From: Methanobacterium_D oryzae
Lineage (GTDB): Archaea > Methanobacteriota > Methanobacteria > Methanobacteriales > Methanobacteriaceae
Direction: 5' to 3'
Assembly: GCF_050433505.1 (NCBI RefSeq)
Contig: NZ_JBNPXC010000002.1
Location: 744,001 to 808,000 of the forward strand
DNA length: 64,000 bases
Shown here one piece after another: positions 1 through 9,800 of this stretch (position 1 is the first letter of the stretch; the number at the start of each line of letters is the position of its first letter). The position numbers and the translations under genes were made by a program. The notes below the pieces were generated by a model. It did not search any database. It was given only the letters and a program-made list of their open reading frames with translations, and was not told where the DNA came from.

Positions 1-545
1 TTTTGAAAAACATTTTAGAATATTAATAAACACTATAATATAAAAAAAATTTACAAATACATAATAAACAACACAATAACGCAATATAATCCTTAATAAA
101 TAATTAAAACTAAATTAAATACTTTGAAATTAAAAATACATTATATTAAAATGCTTTAAAATATAATAAATTAGATATAAATATAATTTTACTAAATAAA
201 TTACATAAAATCTACTTAAAATAAATATAGAGCATAAAATTAGATTCTTTTAATATATAATTTAAATAAAATTAGAATTACTTTTTAAGTTTTATATAAT
301 TATTTAAATGAATTTTAAGTAGTAGATACTTATTTATAGTATTAATAACTTAATAATCTAATATATTAATACTATTTACATGAACACAATTCATGATTCA
401 GTAATCTATGTTACAAATAAAACACTCCACTACACAAATACAGAAAAATAAGAGAAAGAACCCTAAATAACAATCATTGAACCTAATAATAATAATAATA
501 ATAATACTTCAAAAATTATAAAAATAGAGTTATAAAGTGCTATAA
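1..545. other. AT-rich intergenic region
   Basis: No supportable gene is seen here. The stretch is extremely AT-rich with stops in all frames. A TAA trinucleotide run of about seven units sits near 484-505, about 40 bases before the glycosyltransferase start at 546. The promoter of that gene must lie here, but no single TATA box stands out from the general A/T background. Confidence 0.6.
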
Positions 546-1592
546 ATGAATCCTAAAGTTTCCATTATAACTTTAAACTGGAACGGTTGGCAAGATACAA
601 TAGAATGCTTAGAATCACTATATAAAATAGATTATCCTAATTACGATGTTATTTTAGTTGATAATGGTTCTAAAGATGATTCATTAGATAAAATTAAAGA
701 ATATTGCGCAGGAAAAATCAATGTTAAATCCGAATTTTTTGAGTATTCCATGGAAAATAAACCAATAAAAATTGCAGAATTTCATAAAGAAGATTTAACT
801 TCTGAATTCCTATTTGAAAAAGAAATAAAAGATGCACCTTTAAATAAAAGATTATTTTTAATTAAAAATGACATAAACTATGGTTTTGCAGAAGGAAATA
901 ACATAGCCATAGAATTTGCACAATTACATTTAAATCCTGATTATTTCTTACTTTTAAATAATGACACTGTTGTAGACAAGAATTTCTTAAAAGAACTAAT
1001 AAAAACAGCTGAAAGCAGTGAAATAATTGGAGCTGTAGGGCCTAAAATATATTATTATGATTTTAATGGCCGTAAAGATGTTATAAGCTTTGCTGGTCAG
1101 AAAGTTAACTTATATACATCCAGTGGAAAGCGATTTGCCTTAAATGAAGTAGATATTGGTCAAAGAGATTCCATTGAAGAAACAGATTATGTTGAAGGTT
1201 CATGTTTACTTGTAAAAGAAGAAGTTATAGAAAAAATAGGCATGCTTGATGCTAAATTTTTCGCCTACTGGGAAGAAACAGATTTCTGTATTAGAATAAA
1301 AAATTCCGGATATAATTTAATGTATGTGCCTTCTTCGAAGATCTGGCATAAAGTTTCTATTTCCAGACCAAATAAAATAAAAGCTTACTATTTAACTAGA
1401 AATCGCTTTATTTTTATGAAAAAACATGCAAAACCCATTGAGTACAGCACTTTTTTATTAGTATTTACCCTTAAATTTACTTATTTAAGTTTAGAACTTC
1501 TTTATTATGGAAATATGAATATATATTTAAGTTTTTTAAAGGGCATTAAAGATGGTTTAGCTTATAAGCAAGCATATGAACCATTAAACTAA
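546..1592 (+). CDS. GT2 family glycosyltransferase (rhamnosyltransferase-like)
   Basis: A 348-residue GT-A fold glycosyltransferase of the WbbL/COG1216 type, expected to move a sugar from a nucleotide donor onto a growing lipid-linked surface glycan at the cytoplasmic face of the membrane. The N-terminus shows the family start VSIITLNWNGW followed by ILVDNGSKDDS. The metal-binding region is LLLNNDTVVD, and a later EETDFCIR segment fits the catalytic-base region. About 40 extra residues (roughly 55-100) lie between the first strand block and the NYGFAEGNN motif, an insertion relative to typical members. The C-terminal 50 residues are hydrophobic and may contact the membrane. It is convergent with the acyltransferase at 1618-2220, 25 bases away. 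Acceptor and sugar cannot be deduced. Confidence 0.85.
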   Translation: MNPKVSIITLNWNGWQDTIECLESLYKIDYPNYDVILVDNGSKDDSLDKIKEYCAGKINVKSEFFEYSMENKPIKIAEFHKEDLTSEFLFEKEIKDAPLNKRLFLIKNDINYGFAEGNNIAIEFAQLHLNPDYFLLLNNDTVVDKNFLKELIKTAESSEIIGAVGPKIYYYDFNGRKDVISFAGQKVNLYTSSGKRFALNEVDIGQRDSIEETDYVEGSCLLVKEEVIEKIGMLDAKFFAYWEETDFCIRIKNSGYNLMYVPSSKIWHKVSISRPNKIKAYYLTRNRFIFMKKHAKPIEYSTFLLVFTLKFTYLSLELLYYGNMNIYLSFLKGIKDGLAYKQAYEPLN

Positions 1593-1617
1593 AATAATAG
1601 TTTATTTAATACATGGC

Positions 1618-2220
1618 TTAATGGTAAGCATAAACATGCCTTTCTTTTAAATTAATTGAAATATCTTTAACTCTTTTAGCAGGTACTCCAGCATAAAGAC
1701 CATTAGATGCACAATCCTTGGTTACAACAGCGCCAGCAGCTATAATACAATTTTTTTCTATTCTAACTCCAGGTAAAATAGTTGCACGAGCCCCTATCCA
1801 ACAGTTATCTTCAATAACTATTCTTTTTCCTTCTGTATCCCCCACTTTGATATCATCATCAATAAGTAGATTATTAAAATTATTTATTTCATCATTAATA
1901 GCATGTGTAGATGTGCAAAACATAACATTCATTGCAATAATACAATTTCTACCTATCTCAATTGATTCCATATTATCAAAAAAACAGTTATGATTTACAT
2001 AAGAATTTTGTCCAATGGTAATTTTATTACCACCCATAAAAATTCTTGGCCCCATTAAATTTGTTTGAATATTCATGCCTCCTAAATTATAAATACCTGT
2101 TCTTATTCGTTTAGGCATAATAATAGAAGAAGCTATTACATTAAAAAAGAAATCTCTGGCTAATTCATTTAAAGTTTCCGATATGCTTTTTATAAGTTTT
2201 TTAAACTGCATTTTAACCAT
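1618..2220 (-). CDS. Hexapeptide-repeat O-acetyltransferase (maltose acetyltransferase-like)
   Basis: A 200-residue left-handed beta-helix acyltransferase, probably acetyl-CoA dependent and acting on a sugar hydroxyl of the surface glycan. Hexapeptide repeats run from about residue 60 to 185, with ITIGQNSYVN, IEIGRNCIIA, IVIEDNCWIGARATILPGV and the usual terminal AGVPAKRVKD. The catalytic-type histidine lies in TSTHAIND. It is the last gene of a minus-strand run that includes the DUF2206 protein 45 bases upstream, so it likely belongs to that operon. An ATG at 2211 is an equally possible start. The family is clear; the acceptor is not. Confidence 0.85.
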   Translation of the reverse strand: MVKMQFKKLIKSISETLNELARDFFFNVIASSIIMPKRIRTGIYNLGGMNIQTNLMGPRIFMGGNKITIGQNSYVNHNCFFDNMESIEIGRNCIIAMNVMFCTSTHAINDEINNFNNLLIDDDIKVGDTEGKRIVIEDNCWIGARATILPGVRIEKNCIIAAGAVVTKDCASNGLYAGVPAKRVKDISINLKERHVYAYH

Positions 2221-2265
2221 TTGTCCATTATTAAATTTTATTTAGCTAATATTCTTTTTATACAT

Positions 2266-4734
2266 TTAATATCGTGATTTGTAGATTTCAGAATTACTAT
2301 CATAAATTTTATTCATATTTTTAGTTAAATTGAAACTCAAAACGGTATAATAAGGATTATTATTCCTTGTTTTCACTGTTTTTATATCTCCATAACGCAT
2401 GTAGATATAACCATTCGATTCAACAGTTGTCCAATTAGCAAGCATCTCTGTGTCATTAGTAGTGTCTTTAATATTCCTGTTACTATTATTTACAATATAA
2501 CCTGCTGATGAAAATGTAAGAGCGCTGAAATAATCTGCATATACTCTTCCTGTTCTATATTTTCCAAGCCATTGTGCAGATATTACATCTTGATCATGTT
2601 CAAAGAAGAAAACCCAATCAGCTTTATCAAATACCATAGATGAAGAATAATCATTGGTAAATTCGGTTACAAATCCCGTGTTAAAAAGAAGAAAAATTGC
2701 TAAAAATACTGCTACTGGCCTTAATGAATATTCAAAATCTTTACTTTTCCATGATTTGGTTTTATCAATGAAATATCGTATTAAAATTACAATTCCTAAA
2801 ATAGAATATGGTGCTAAAAATAAAAGGGCTAAAGCATAAAATCTGGATGTGTTAAAAGAACCTGCCAAATTTGGAAGTATTATAGATGCAAATAGAACAA
2901 ATAAATTCAAAAATGAAAATGCTATGAATGAATCTTCAAAATTTAGCTTATACTTTCTGAAGATCACAGCTAAAAAGCCCACTATAGTTAAAAATTGGGT
3001 GATTAAATAAAGATATTTAGTAATCATACGTACTGGAGAACTATATTCTCGTATAATAGATTGTAGGCCTTGAGAAGAAGCTGGATTTAATAAGTCAGTT
3101 ATATTTGTATAAATATTATTAAATAAGTAAACTAAATTTATGAAAGTATAAGAATTTGAAACATAATAATACCACAATAAAGAAAATATCAGTAATAATA
3201 GGACAAAACCTAAACTTAAGTGTGTATTTTTCTTATAAGAAAATAGAGTTTCTTTTGATAAATATCCTATTCTTGACTTAAAACCTCGGGCTAAAAAATT
3301 AGAAAATGAAAATTTATCTAAAAATATGCTCATATTAAAACGTGAATTATTTTTTTCGGAAGTATTAAAAGTTCTATTAATTAAAATTTTGAATTTAGTG
3401 CTTCTAAATAAAATTAAAAATGCCCAAACTCCTAAAAATATAAATGCATACATGAAAGCTATAGCATAATGAGAAACAACTAATGAAACACCAAAAATAG
3501 CATATAAAACGTATCTAGTATTTTTTGAGTTTATTTTTTTAGAGAAGAGCAAAATCAATAATACTACTAAAAAAAGTTCAGCAATTTCTTGTCTTGCAAG
3601 TGATATCATTTCTAAATAAAAGGTATAGATTGACATAAATAGAAAAACAGATAAAAAAGCTATTTTGTCATTATTTGTTTGGTTTTTAAATAATAGAAAT
3701 AAGCCTAAAGGAACAAGAGAATATATAAATGGATATATTACTTTTATAACAGTTTCTAAACTTAAATTACCTATAATACTGTATAGGGGAATTAATAGCA
3801 CTACACTTAAAACACCATTATAACCGTGAAATATTGAAGGATCCCAAAATGAATTCTTTAAGACAATATCTGCATAATGGTATTCTAAAAGTACATCATA
3901 GCCTGAGATAAATTTGGAAATAAGAGATGTATGAAATAGTAGGGAAATAGCAATTACAAATATTACTAACGGGTACAGATTTTTTGGTATTTTATTGAAT
4001 GCAATTAAAATAGGTATTAGACTTATAAACAAGATTATGGACATTATTGGAACTACATTATCATAGTAATTGACCAAATAAGTCCCAATTATCACTAAAA
4101 GAGGGATTAATAAGAAAAATAATATCCAAGGTTTTAAAATATCATTTGTATTAAAGTATTCTTCTTTATTAAATCCATTATCCATCTTATAATTTAAAAT
4201 TAATAATAATAAAACGAATGCACTAATAGTTAATATTAAAGGATTTAAAGAGATTGGATTATTTATTCCTATAAGAGGATAAAGAGTATTTACAAATAAT
4301 CCAATAAACATTAGACTGCCAAGACTTAATCCTACAGTGTACAGTATTGTTTCAATATATCCTAAATTATGCATTTTAAGGATTCTAATAATCAATATAC
4401 CTGGAATGAATGTGAGATAAATAAAAGCAATTAATTGCCATACTAATTGAATTCCCATTATTTCCAAACCAACAAGACCCAATAGGATAATTTGGATTAA
4501 TAGAATAAATGAAATGAACTTTTTTATTTTATGTTTCCTTAAAATAGTAACAAGTAAAGCACCTATAATAAATGTAAAATAAATAAAAGCAATTAACAGT
4601 TTTAGTAATGGTATTTGAATTCCAGTTATTTCTAAACCAATGAAACTAAATATGACAATTTGAATTAATAAGATGGTTAATAAAAACTTTTTTATTTCCC
4701 AATCAGCTATTTTAAAGAAATTAATGATCTTCAT
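2266..4734 (-). CDS. DUF2206-type polytopic membrane protein with duplicated N-terminal module
   Basis: An 822-residue membrane protein with at least 14 hydrophobic segments, a hydrophilic stretch near residues 470-510 and a soluble C-terminal domain of about 110 residues after the last membrane helix. It resembles methanobacterial DUF2206 proteins, which have a glycosyltransferase-C-like layout and usually sit among surface-glycan genes; a role as a lipid-linked-sugar transferase or polymerase is inference. A paralogue lies at 48318-50549. The first 120 residues hold two copies of one module: ILLIQIVIFSFIGLEITGIQ is echoed by ILLIQIILLGLVGLEIMGIQ, each followed by an LIAFIY helix. The paralogue has one copy. 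It follows a GT4 gene by 17 bases on the same strand. Confidence 0.75.
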   Translation of the reverse strand: MKIINFFKIADWEIKKFLLTILLIQIVIFSFIGLEITGIQIPLLKLLIAFIYFTFIIGALLVTILRKHKIKKFISFILLIQIILLGLVGLEIMGIQLVWQLIAFIYLTFIPGILIIRILKMHNLGYIETILYTVGLSLGSLMFIGLFVNTLYPLIGINNPISLNPLILTISAFVLLLLILNYKMDNGFNKEEYFNTNDILKPWILFFLLIPLLVIIGTYLVNYYDNVVPIMSIILFISLIPILIAFNKIPKNLYPLVIFVIAISLLFHTSLISKFISGYDVLLEYHYADIVLKNSFWDPSIFHGYNGVLSVVLLIPLYSIIGNLSLETVIKVIYPFIYSLVPLGLFLLFKNQTNNDKIAFLSVFLFMSIYTFYLEMISLARQEIAELFLVVLLILLFSKKINSKNTRYVLYAIFGVSLVVSHYAIAFMYAFIFLGVWAFLILFRSTKFKILINRTFNTSEKNNSRFNMSIFLDKFSFSNFLARGFKSRIGYLSKETLFSYKKNTHLSLGFVLLLLIFSLLWYYYVSNSYTFINLVYLFNNIYTNITDLLNPASSQGLQSIIREYSSPVRMITKYLYLITQFLTIVGFLAVIFRKYKLNFEDSFIAFSFLNLFVLFASIILPNLAGSFNTSRFYALALLFLAPYSILGIVILIRYFIDKTKSWKSKDFEYSLRPVAVFLAIFLLFNTGFVTEFTNDYSSSMVFDKADWVFFFEHDQDVISAQWLGKYRTGRVYADYFSALTFSSAGYIVNNSNRNIKDTTNDTEMLANWTTVESNGYIYMRYGDIKTVKTRNNNPYYTVLSFNLTKNMNKIYDSNSEIYKSRY

Positions 4735-4751
4735 AATAATCAGGCACTAAT

Positions 4752-5807
4752 TTAAGTTTTTATTAAATAATGAACTGTGTTTAAAATCTTTTTTTCATTA
4801 GCCCCTTTACTATAGTAATTGTTTATAATTTCCGTGGCATTACTGCTTATTCTTTCCAATAAATCACCTTTAAAGATATCTCCATTAATTTGTTCTATTA
4901 TTTCTTCTTCATCGAAAATAAGGATATTTTCATGATTTTCTATATTATCTAATCCTATTACACCTTCTGATGTTGTTAAAACAGGTGTAGAGCATAGCAT
5001 CGCTTCTAATATTTTATTTAAGGGCCCTGAAGTGGAAATTTTAGATGGTATTAAAACTAGGTTTAATGAGCTTATTAATGAAAGATATTCAGAATAAGAT
5101 TCTATATAATTAGTATATTTGATTTTTTCGTTGTTTATTTTATTATTGCAGGATCCTATTACATAGAAAATTAAATTTTCCTTAAATTTATCAATATTTT
5201 TATAAATAAATTCAAGATAATATTTATTTGCTGGCATGTCAAATGGGCCAATGATGCCTATAGATTTAAATCCATTATTCATGCTTTTATCTAAAGGCTT
5301 AAAATCAACTGATTCATTAATAAATGCCGGTACTAATTCAATATTCTCGTTATATTTTCTATAAAAATTAAATATATTACTTGATAATGCCACAATATAG
5401 TCTGAATTTTTAATTACAAATTTTTCTATTATTTGGGTTGCTTTAATTATTATTTTATTCCTTTTTTTGTTAATGTTTTCCTCTGAAAGTATTCCATGGG
5501 CTTCAAAAATTATTTTAAATTTTTTTAGTTTAGATAAGAGAAATATACTGAAAAAACCAAGAAAATCTGAACTCATGTAAACTATTTGGATTTTTTTTCC
5601 AGGAATTAAAAATAATAGTTTCAAATTCCATATCATATCATCTATAATTTGTGAAAGAACATTACTGAAGTCCTTTTTTTTTGAATCTAATAAAATAACA
5701 TCATGTTCTTTTTCCAGTATTTTTTTAATTCTTTTGGCCCTAATTGTGGTTCCATTATTTTCAGAAATATCAGCCCCTAATAAGATTGCGATTTTCATGG
5801 ATATCAT
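4752..5807 (-). CDS. GT4 family glycosyltransferase
   Basis: A 351-residue GT-B fold enzyme. The N-terminus MKIAILLGADISENNGTTIRA carries the glycine/asparagine loop of group 1 transferases, and the C-terminal half has the donor-site block GPLNKILEAMLCSTPVLTT, a version of the E-x7-E region of GT4. The N-terminal half is lysine-rich and diverged. The protein starts at residue M1 or, more like its relatives, at M4 (position 5798); no clear ribosome binding site separates them. It is followed 17 bases later by DUF2206, suggesting co-transcription. An AT-rich inverted-repeat region lies just upstream (5833-5890). Donor and acceptor sugars are unknown. Confidence 0.8.
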   Translation of the reverse strand: MISMKIAILLGADISENNGTTIRAKRIKKILEKEHDVILLDSKKKDFSNVLSQIIDDMIWNLKLLFLIPGKKIQIVYMSSDFLGFFSIFLLSKLKKFKIIFEAHGILSEENINKKRNKIIIKATQIIEKFVIKNSDYIVALSSNIFNFYRKYNENIELVPAFINESVDFKPLDKSMNNGFKSIGIIGPFDMPANKYYLEFIYKNIDKFKENLIFYVIGSCNNKINNEKIKYTNYIESYSEYLSLISSLNLVLIPSKISTSGPLNKILEAMLCSTPVLTTSEGVIGLDNIENHENILIFDEEEIIEQINGDIFKGDLLERISSNATEIINNYYSKGANEKKILNTVHYLIKT

Positions 5808-5832
5808 TGACTCTAGGATTTATTTTCAATAC

Positions 5833-5890
5833 TTTAATAATATTATTAAATAATATATTATTTTATTAAGTTAGTAATAATATAAATAAA
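5833..5890. promoter_or_regulatory. AT-rich inverted repeats ahead of a glycan operon
   Basis: An 18-bp perfect palindrome (TTTAATAATATTATTAAA, 5833-5850) is followed by a second imperfect inverted repeat, TATATTATT ... AATAATATA, ending near 5883. Similar repeats stand ahead of several other glycan operons in the window. This could be a promoter with operator sites, but base composition alone makes such repeats more likely than usual. Confidence 0.35.
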
Positions 5891-6057
5891 TTTCTATACA
5901 TTAAATCCCTAAAAAATCAGTTAAAGCTAAATAAAAAGTATATTATACCCATGATCCATAAAAAAAGGAAGTAATTATATGATAATACCCTAAACACATT
6001 TAAAATCATCTGAAATAATGTAAATAATGATATTTTAAATTAGAACTTATTATTTAA

Positions 6058-7275
6058 CTAAATTAATGTTTCAATTATATATTTTTTCCTACTTTCGTGC
6101 ATATTTTCAATTGTGTTGATTTCCATAGTATTTAAACCATTTAGGACTATTTTTTTAAGTAAATCTTTATTTTTATATAATTTTTCAACTGCATCAGCAA
6201 AACATTTGGGATCAGTTGGATCACATAAAATTCCGTTTTGATTAGTTGAGATAATAGAAAAACCTTTTAAGTTAGATCCTATTACAACAGTGCCGTTTGC
6301 CATAGCATCATATATAATTCTTGGCTCTTCTCCACTGAGATTTGGAACCAAAATTGCATCATGTTCTCTTAAAGCATTATAAAATGGTTCCCCATAAGGA
6401 ACAATACCCCATATCTTCACTATATCTGCGAGGTTGTATTTTTTTATCAATTCTTTTAATTCTTCGTCTAATGTATCTCCTTTAAATGGTATTGGAAGAA
6501 TATTTAATTTACAAGGTATTCCTCTTTCTTTTAGAATCTTTACAGCTTCAATTGCACAAACTGGATTTTTTTTGGGAATTAAAGTAGCTGCAAAACATAA
6601 ATTGAAACCATCTTTTAAACTATACTCTATTTTCCTTTCCAGTTGGGATTTAGATATTATATCTTTCTTTTTAACCCATGAAGTCTTATATCTAATGACT
6701 TTTCCTTCGTATTTATATCTATCAAGAAGATTTTCACCTCCAACCAGTACAAGGGGTGTATTTTTAATAGAAAATTTAAAAAGTGGTGAATAAACTTGTT
6801 TCAATAATAAATAAAATGCTTTAGATAGAAAATTATCTGCTGTTCTATTATATAATTCAAGATCTGAAATAAAATCAGCGTCAAATATAAGAAGTCTTTT
6901 TTTATAACCTTTCATTAAACAAATAAAATTAGTAATAAGGCCTAAGGGAGGGACTGCCGTTGCAGTATTATGTATAATATCATCCCTATGGATTTCTCTG
7001 GCAATTATAGATACAATTTTTGGAAGCTTTAATATGAATTGTTTCTGATTTTCAAAGTAAGGTAAGGGATGGAATTTTATTTCATCCGGAGAAAAAGTAT
7101 TTGTAATATCACTGCTATCAGGCAATAAATCTGTTTTCATAGGTGCAAAAACATGTAAATCGTGGAATTGCTCCAAATGAGCCTTAAGATCCCAGTACCA
7201 TCCATCAATATCTATTTTATATAATCCTTTTTCAGTTTGTGAAAAAGGTAGCCAAGTTATTAGGACATATCTCAT
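6058..7275 (-). CDS. GT4 family glycosyltransferase
   Basis: A 405-residue GT-B glycosyltransferase. The C-terminal Rossmann half shows FAATLIPKKNPVCAIEAVKIL, IWGIVPYGEPFYNALREHDA and the donor-site block PNLSGEEPRIIYDAMANGTVVIGS, followed by NGILCDPTDPKCFADAVEKL, all typical of group 1 transferases. The N-terminus (RYVLITWLPFSQTEKGLY) is less usual and lacks the common G-G-x-x loop. The start at 7275 is supported by a GGTGA ribosome binding site a few bases upstream. About 250 bases, including AT-rich palindromes, separate it from the next gene downstream, so it may end its own transcript. Likely cytoplasmic, acting on a lipid-linked glycan intermediate. Confidence 0.85.
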   Translation of the reverse strand: MRYVLITWLPFSQTEKGLYKIDIDGWYWDLKAHLEQFHDLHVFAPMKTDLLPDSSDITNTFSPDEIKFHPLPYFENQKQFILKLPKIVSIIAREIHRDDIIHNTATAVPPLGLITNFICLMKGYKKRLLIFDADFISDLELYNRTADNFLSKAFYLLLKQVYSPLFKFSIKNTPLVLVGGENLLDRYKYEGKVIRYKTSWVKKKDIISKSQLERKIEYSLKDGFNLCFAATLIPKKNPVCAIEAVKILKERGIPCKLNILPIPFKGDTLDEELKELIKKYNLADIVKIWGIVPYGEPFYNALREHDAILVPNLSGEEPRIIYDAMANGTVVIGSNLKGFSIISTNQNGILCDPTDPKCFADAVEKLYKNKDLLKKIVLNGLNTMEINTIENMHESRKKYIIETLI

Positions 7276-7441
7276 TTTTATTCACCAATTACTAAATACA
7301 CTAAAAATATTATATAATATATTATATTATTATAGTAATAATATATTAATATATTCTTCTGTTATCATAATACTGAATTAAGATTTAGTAAATAAATAAT
7401 AGCTCAAAAAATGAAATTTAGACTTATTATATCTTATAGAC

Positions 7442-7930
7442 TTAAGTTTTATGCTTTAATAATTGCCTTTTATGGATTTTATTTGAAATTAAATATACAG
7501 TAAATGAAATAATGATAGATAAAACAGTTATATTAAAATCATAATTAGTTATTAACCCTAATTGATACTGATTCCATGATAAGGGATACAAAAGATATAT
7601 ACCTCCATTTATATCAAAAAGAAGTAAATCCAGCATGTAATGAGTAAACATACCACCTATTAAGAAAAACAATGCAATTCTTTGTTCCTTAAAGAAAAAA
7701 GAAAAAATAGTAGCAATAATTAATGATCCTATAGGAGTATGTAATGGAATAAAAAACTTAGATAATCCAATACCAAGATACCCAAATAGCATAGTTATCT
7801 TTATAATATCTGGAACTAATGAGCCAACTATAAATAAGGCAATATTAGCTGAATTAAACTGTTTAAATTTAAAGCCAAGTATTGTACCAATTGTCCATGC
7901 AACTAAAATATGAGCTATCCAATCAGGCAT
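7442..7930 (-). CDS. YdjM/DUF457-like membrane-bound metal-dependent hydrolase homologue
   Basis: A 162-residue integral membrane protein with about four hydrophobic segments. Conserved polar residues match the membrane metal-dependent hydrolase family (YdjM/DUF457): PDWIAH at the N-terminus, LVPDIIK near residue 40, PLHTPIGS near 65 and FTHYMLDLLLF near 95. These histidines and aspartates could form a metal site facing the membrane. Its ATG overlaps the stop of the preceding gene in a TAATG arrangement, so the two are translationally coupled. A paralogous pair is at 53582-54502. In a glycan cluster the substrate might be a phospholipid or lipid-linked sugar phosphate, but no activity is established. 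Confidence 0.7.
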   Translation of the reverse strand: MPDWIAHILVAWTIGTILGFKFKQFNSANIALFIVGSLVPDIIKITMLFGYLGIGLSKFFIPLHTPIGSLIIATIFSFFFKEQRIALFFLIGGMFTHYMLDLLLFDINGGIYLLYPLSWNQYQLGLITNYDFNITVLSIIISFTVYLISNKIHKRQLLKHKT

Positions 7931-8388
7931 TACCTTCTCCTCATAAAAACAAGATTTTTAAATTCAAAATTCCAGTATCTAAAAAATATGATTAATAGCA
8001 GTATTAATCCAAAAATTGATCTTAAAATTAAAAACTCATTACCCCATTTGTATCCTCTGATAACTTTAATTGACTTAAAAACATTAGAAGGTTGAAGGAA
8101 TCCTAAGACTTCCACAAAATCTCCTTTTTGAACTTTTTCTGTTGATTCAATTCGAACTTTTATATTATTTTCATCAAGAATACTAAAACCATCTGCATGT
8201 ATTTCTATAACTTCACCACTAACCGCGAATGTATAAACTCCAGGAGCTCCAAGAACACTGGAACCTGGATTTGGATATGTTAAATGAGAATAATAATTTT
8301 CAGAAAAATTTATACATAGACTTAAAAGGATTACAATGAGAATAAATAGAGAAAACGATTTTTTGATGATAATATGCAGTTTTTTCAT
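7930..8388 (-). CDS. Small membrane protein with predicted OB-like domain
   Basis: A 152-residue protein of no recognised named family. It has an N-terminal membrane helix (about residues 10-27), a beta-rich central domain and a C-terminal membrane helix (about 122-138) followed by a basic tail ending in MRRR. The central segment VSGEVIEIHADGFSILDEN and the later KGDFVEVLGFL have the alternating pattern of a small OB-fold barrel, as in NfeD-type or nucleic-acid-binding OB domains. Its last codons carry AGGAGAAGG, which serves as ribosome binding site for the overlapping YdjM-like gene. The paralogue at 53582-54016 has the same layout and the same partner, so the pair is a conserved module. 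Confidence 0.65.
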   Translation of the reverse strand: MKKLHIIIKKSFSLFILIVILLSLCINFSENYYSHLTYPNPGSSVLGAPGVYTFAVSGEVIEIHADGFSILDENNIKVRIESTEKVQKGDFVEVLGFLQPSNVFKSIKVIRGYKWGNEFLILRSIFGLILLLIIFFRYWNFEFKNLVFMRRR

Positions 8389-8536
8389 TGAATATATTAT
8401 GAAATTAATTATATTTAATATTAGTGTTTGATATTATTTTATTAATTCTAAACTAAAACTAATTTTTACTTATTAAAATTATAACCACTAAAAGTTTAAT
8501 TCAATTCGTAAACAGTTAAAATAAGTATAATTTAAA

Positions 8537-9760
8537 TTAATTCACTTCTAATGCAGATTCATACACTTTTTTGGTATTTTTAGCCGCAATATTCCAATCA
8601 AAATTCTTTTCTACGTCCTTTCGAGCCTTTTTACCAAGTTTTTTACGTTTATTTTCATTTTCTGCCAAATTTAATATGCTGTTTACTATAGCTTCTGTGT
8701 TCATTCGAGGAATTAATAAACCATTTTTTCCATTTTTAATGATTTCTGGAACTCCACCAACCTTGGTTGAAATTGTAGCTATGCCACTTGCCATAGATTC
8801 AAGAATACTCATAGGAAAGTTCTCATATAATGATGATAAAATAAAAATATCTGATAAAGAATAAAGATAAGGCATCTTAAGGTAATCAACATACCCTAAA
8901 AACGTGCAATTTTCTTTAGATATATTAAATCCATTTTTACCAGTTCCAGCAAATACAAAATGAACATCTTCATGTTCTAATATTTCCGGAATAGCTTTTA
9001 CTAAAAAAGAGCCACCTTTAGCAGCTATTAATCTAGATGTGGAAAGTATAATCGGTACATCAATATCTTTAAGCTCTGGAAAATATTCATAACCTTTCTG
9101 TGTATTTTTAGGGCAAAATACGTTAGTATTAACGCCATTATGTATAACTTCGATAGAGGATGGATCCAAATTATACTTATTTACAATTTGGTCTCTTGTC
9201 CATTTTGAAACTGCTATATAATTTCTTTTCTTTTGATGATATATGTATTCTAAAGAAGCTAAAAGAGGATATAACATATAAGTGGCTTTTTCTGAAAATT
9301 CTAATTCAGAAAATTTCAAACCAGAATCTTTTGAAGCTCGCCTCTGGCCATTTATAGTTGTATGTAATGTTGTTACAATAGGAACATTTAATTTCCTTAA
9401 TTGAAGTAAAATATCAGGCATTTGTGCAGTATGAGTATGAATTAAATCAATATTCTCATTTTTTATAATTTTAGGAAGATATTTAAAGCAAGCATATTGA
9501 AATTTAGCATTATATAAGAATGTATCATTAGCTTCGCAGATGAAATGAATTTTAACATTATCTGGAAAAATAGATTGAAGATCATAGTTATCTGTAGTAA
9601 CTTTTTCATTATTGAAACCATTTCTTTTTGGAGCAATAATATGAATACAGATATCTTTAGGCAAATTTCTAGCTAATTCAACCACGTAACTCCCAACTCC
9701 TCCCCATACTGGAAGAAATTCAGGTGCAAGTAATATAATATTCATAAAAGAACTATTCAT
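8537..9760 (-). CDS. GT4 family glycosyltransferase
   Basis: A 407-residue group 1 glycosyltransferase with both GT-B halves well preserved. The N-terminus LLAPEFLPVWGGVGSYVVEL holds the G-G-x-G acceptor loop, HTHTAQMPD is the usual central block, and TSRLIAAKGGSFLVKAIPEI, FLGYVDYLKMPYLYSLSDIF and SSLYENFPMSILESMASG form the donor site with the E-x7-E motif. The ATG at 9760 follows GGGGTG; an internal ATG five codons on is possible. It lies 40 bases after the GT2 gene at 9801 on the same strand. Related enzymes add mannose, glucose or N-acetylglucosamine to lipid-linked glycans; the donor cannot be read here. Confidence 0.9.
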   Translation of the reverse strand: MNSSFMNIILLAPEFLPVWGGVGSYVVELARNLPKDICIHIIAPKRNGFNNEKVTTDNYDLQSIFPDNVKIHFICEANDTFLYNAKFQYACFKYLPKIIKNENIDLIHTHTAQMPDILLQLRKLNVPIVTTLHTTINGQRRASKDSGLKFSELEFSEKATYMLYPLLASLEYIYHQKKRNYIAVSKWTRDQIVNKYNLDPSSIEVIHNGVNTNVFCPKNTQKGYEYFPELKDIDVPIILSTSRLIAAKGGSFLVKAIPEILEHEDVHFVFAGTGKNGFNISKENCTFLGYVDYLKMPYLYSLSDIFILSSLYENFPMSILESMASGIATISTKVGGVPEIIKNGKNGLLIPRMNTEAIVNSILNLAENENKRKKLGKKARKDVEKNFDWNIAAKNTKKVYESALEVN

Positions 9761-9800
9761 GCCTCATGCACCCCTAGCAATCTTAATTTTGTTATCTCCA

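Noticed and set aside
484..505. TAA microsatellite as a phase-variation switch for the first glycosyltransferase
   Set aside because: It is non-coding, triplet-based and lies in a region where such runs are expected from base composition; promoter spacing effects cannot be shown.
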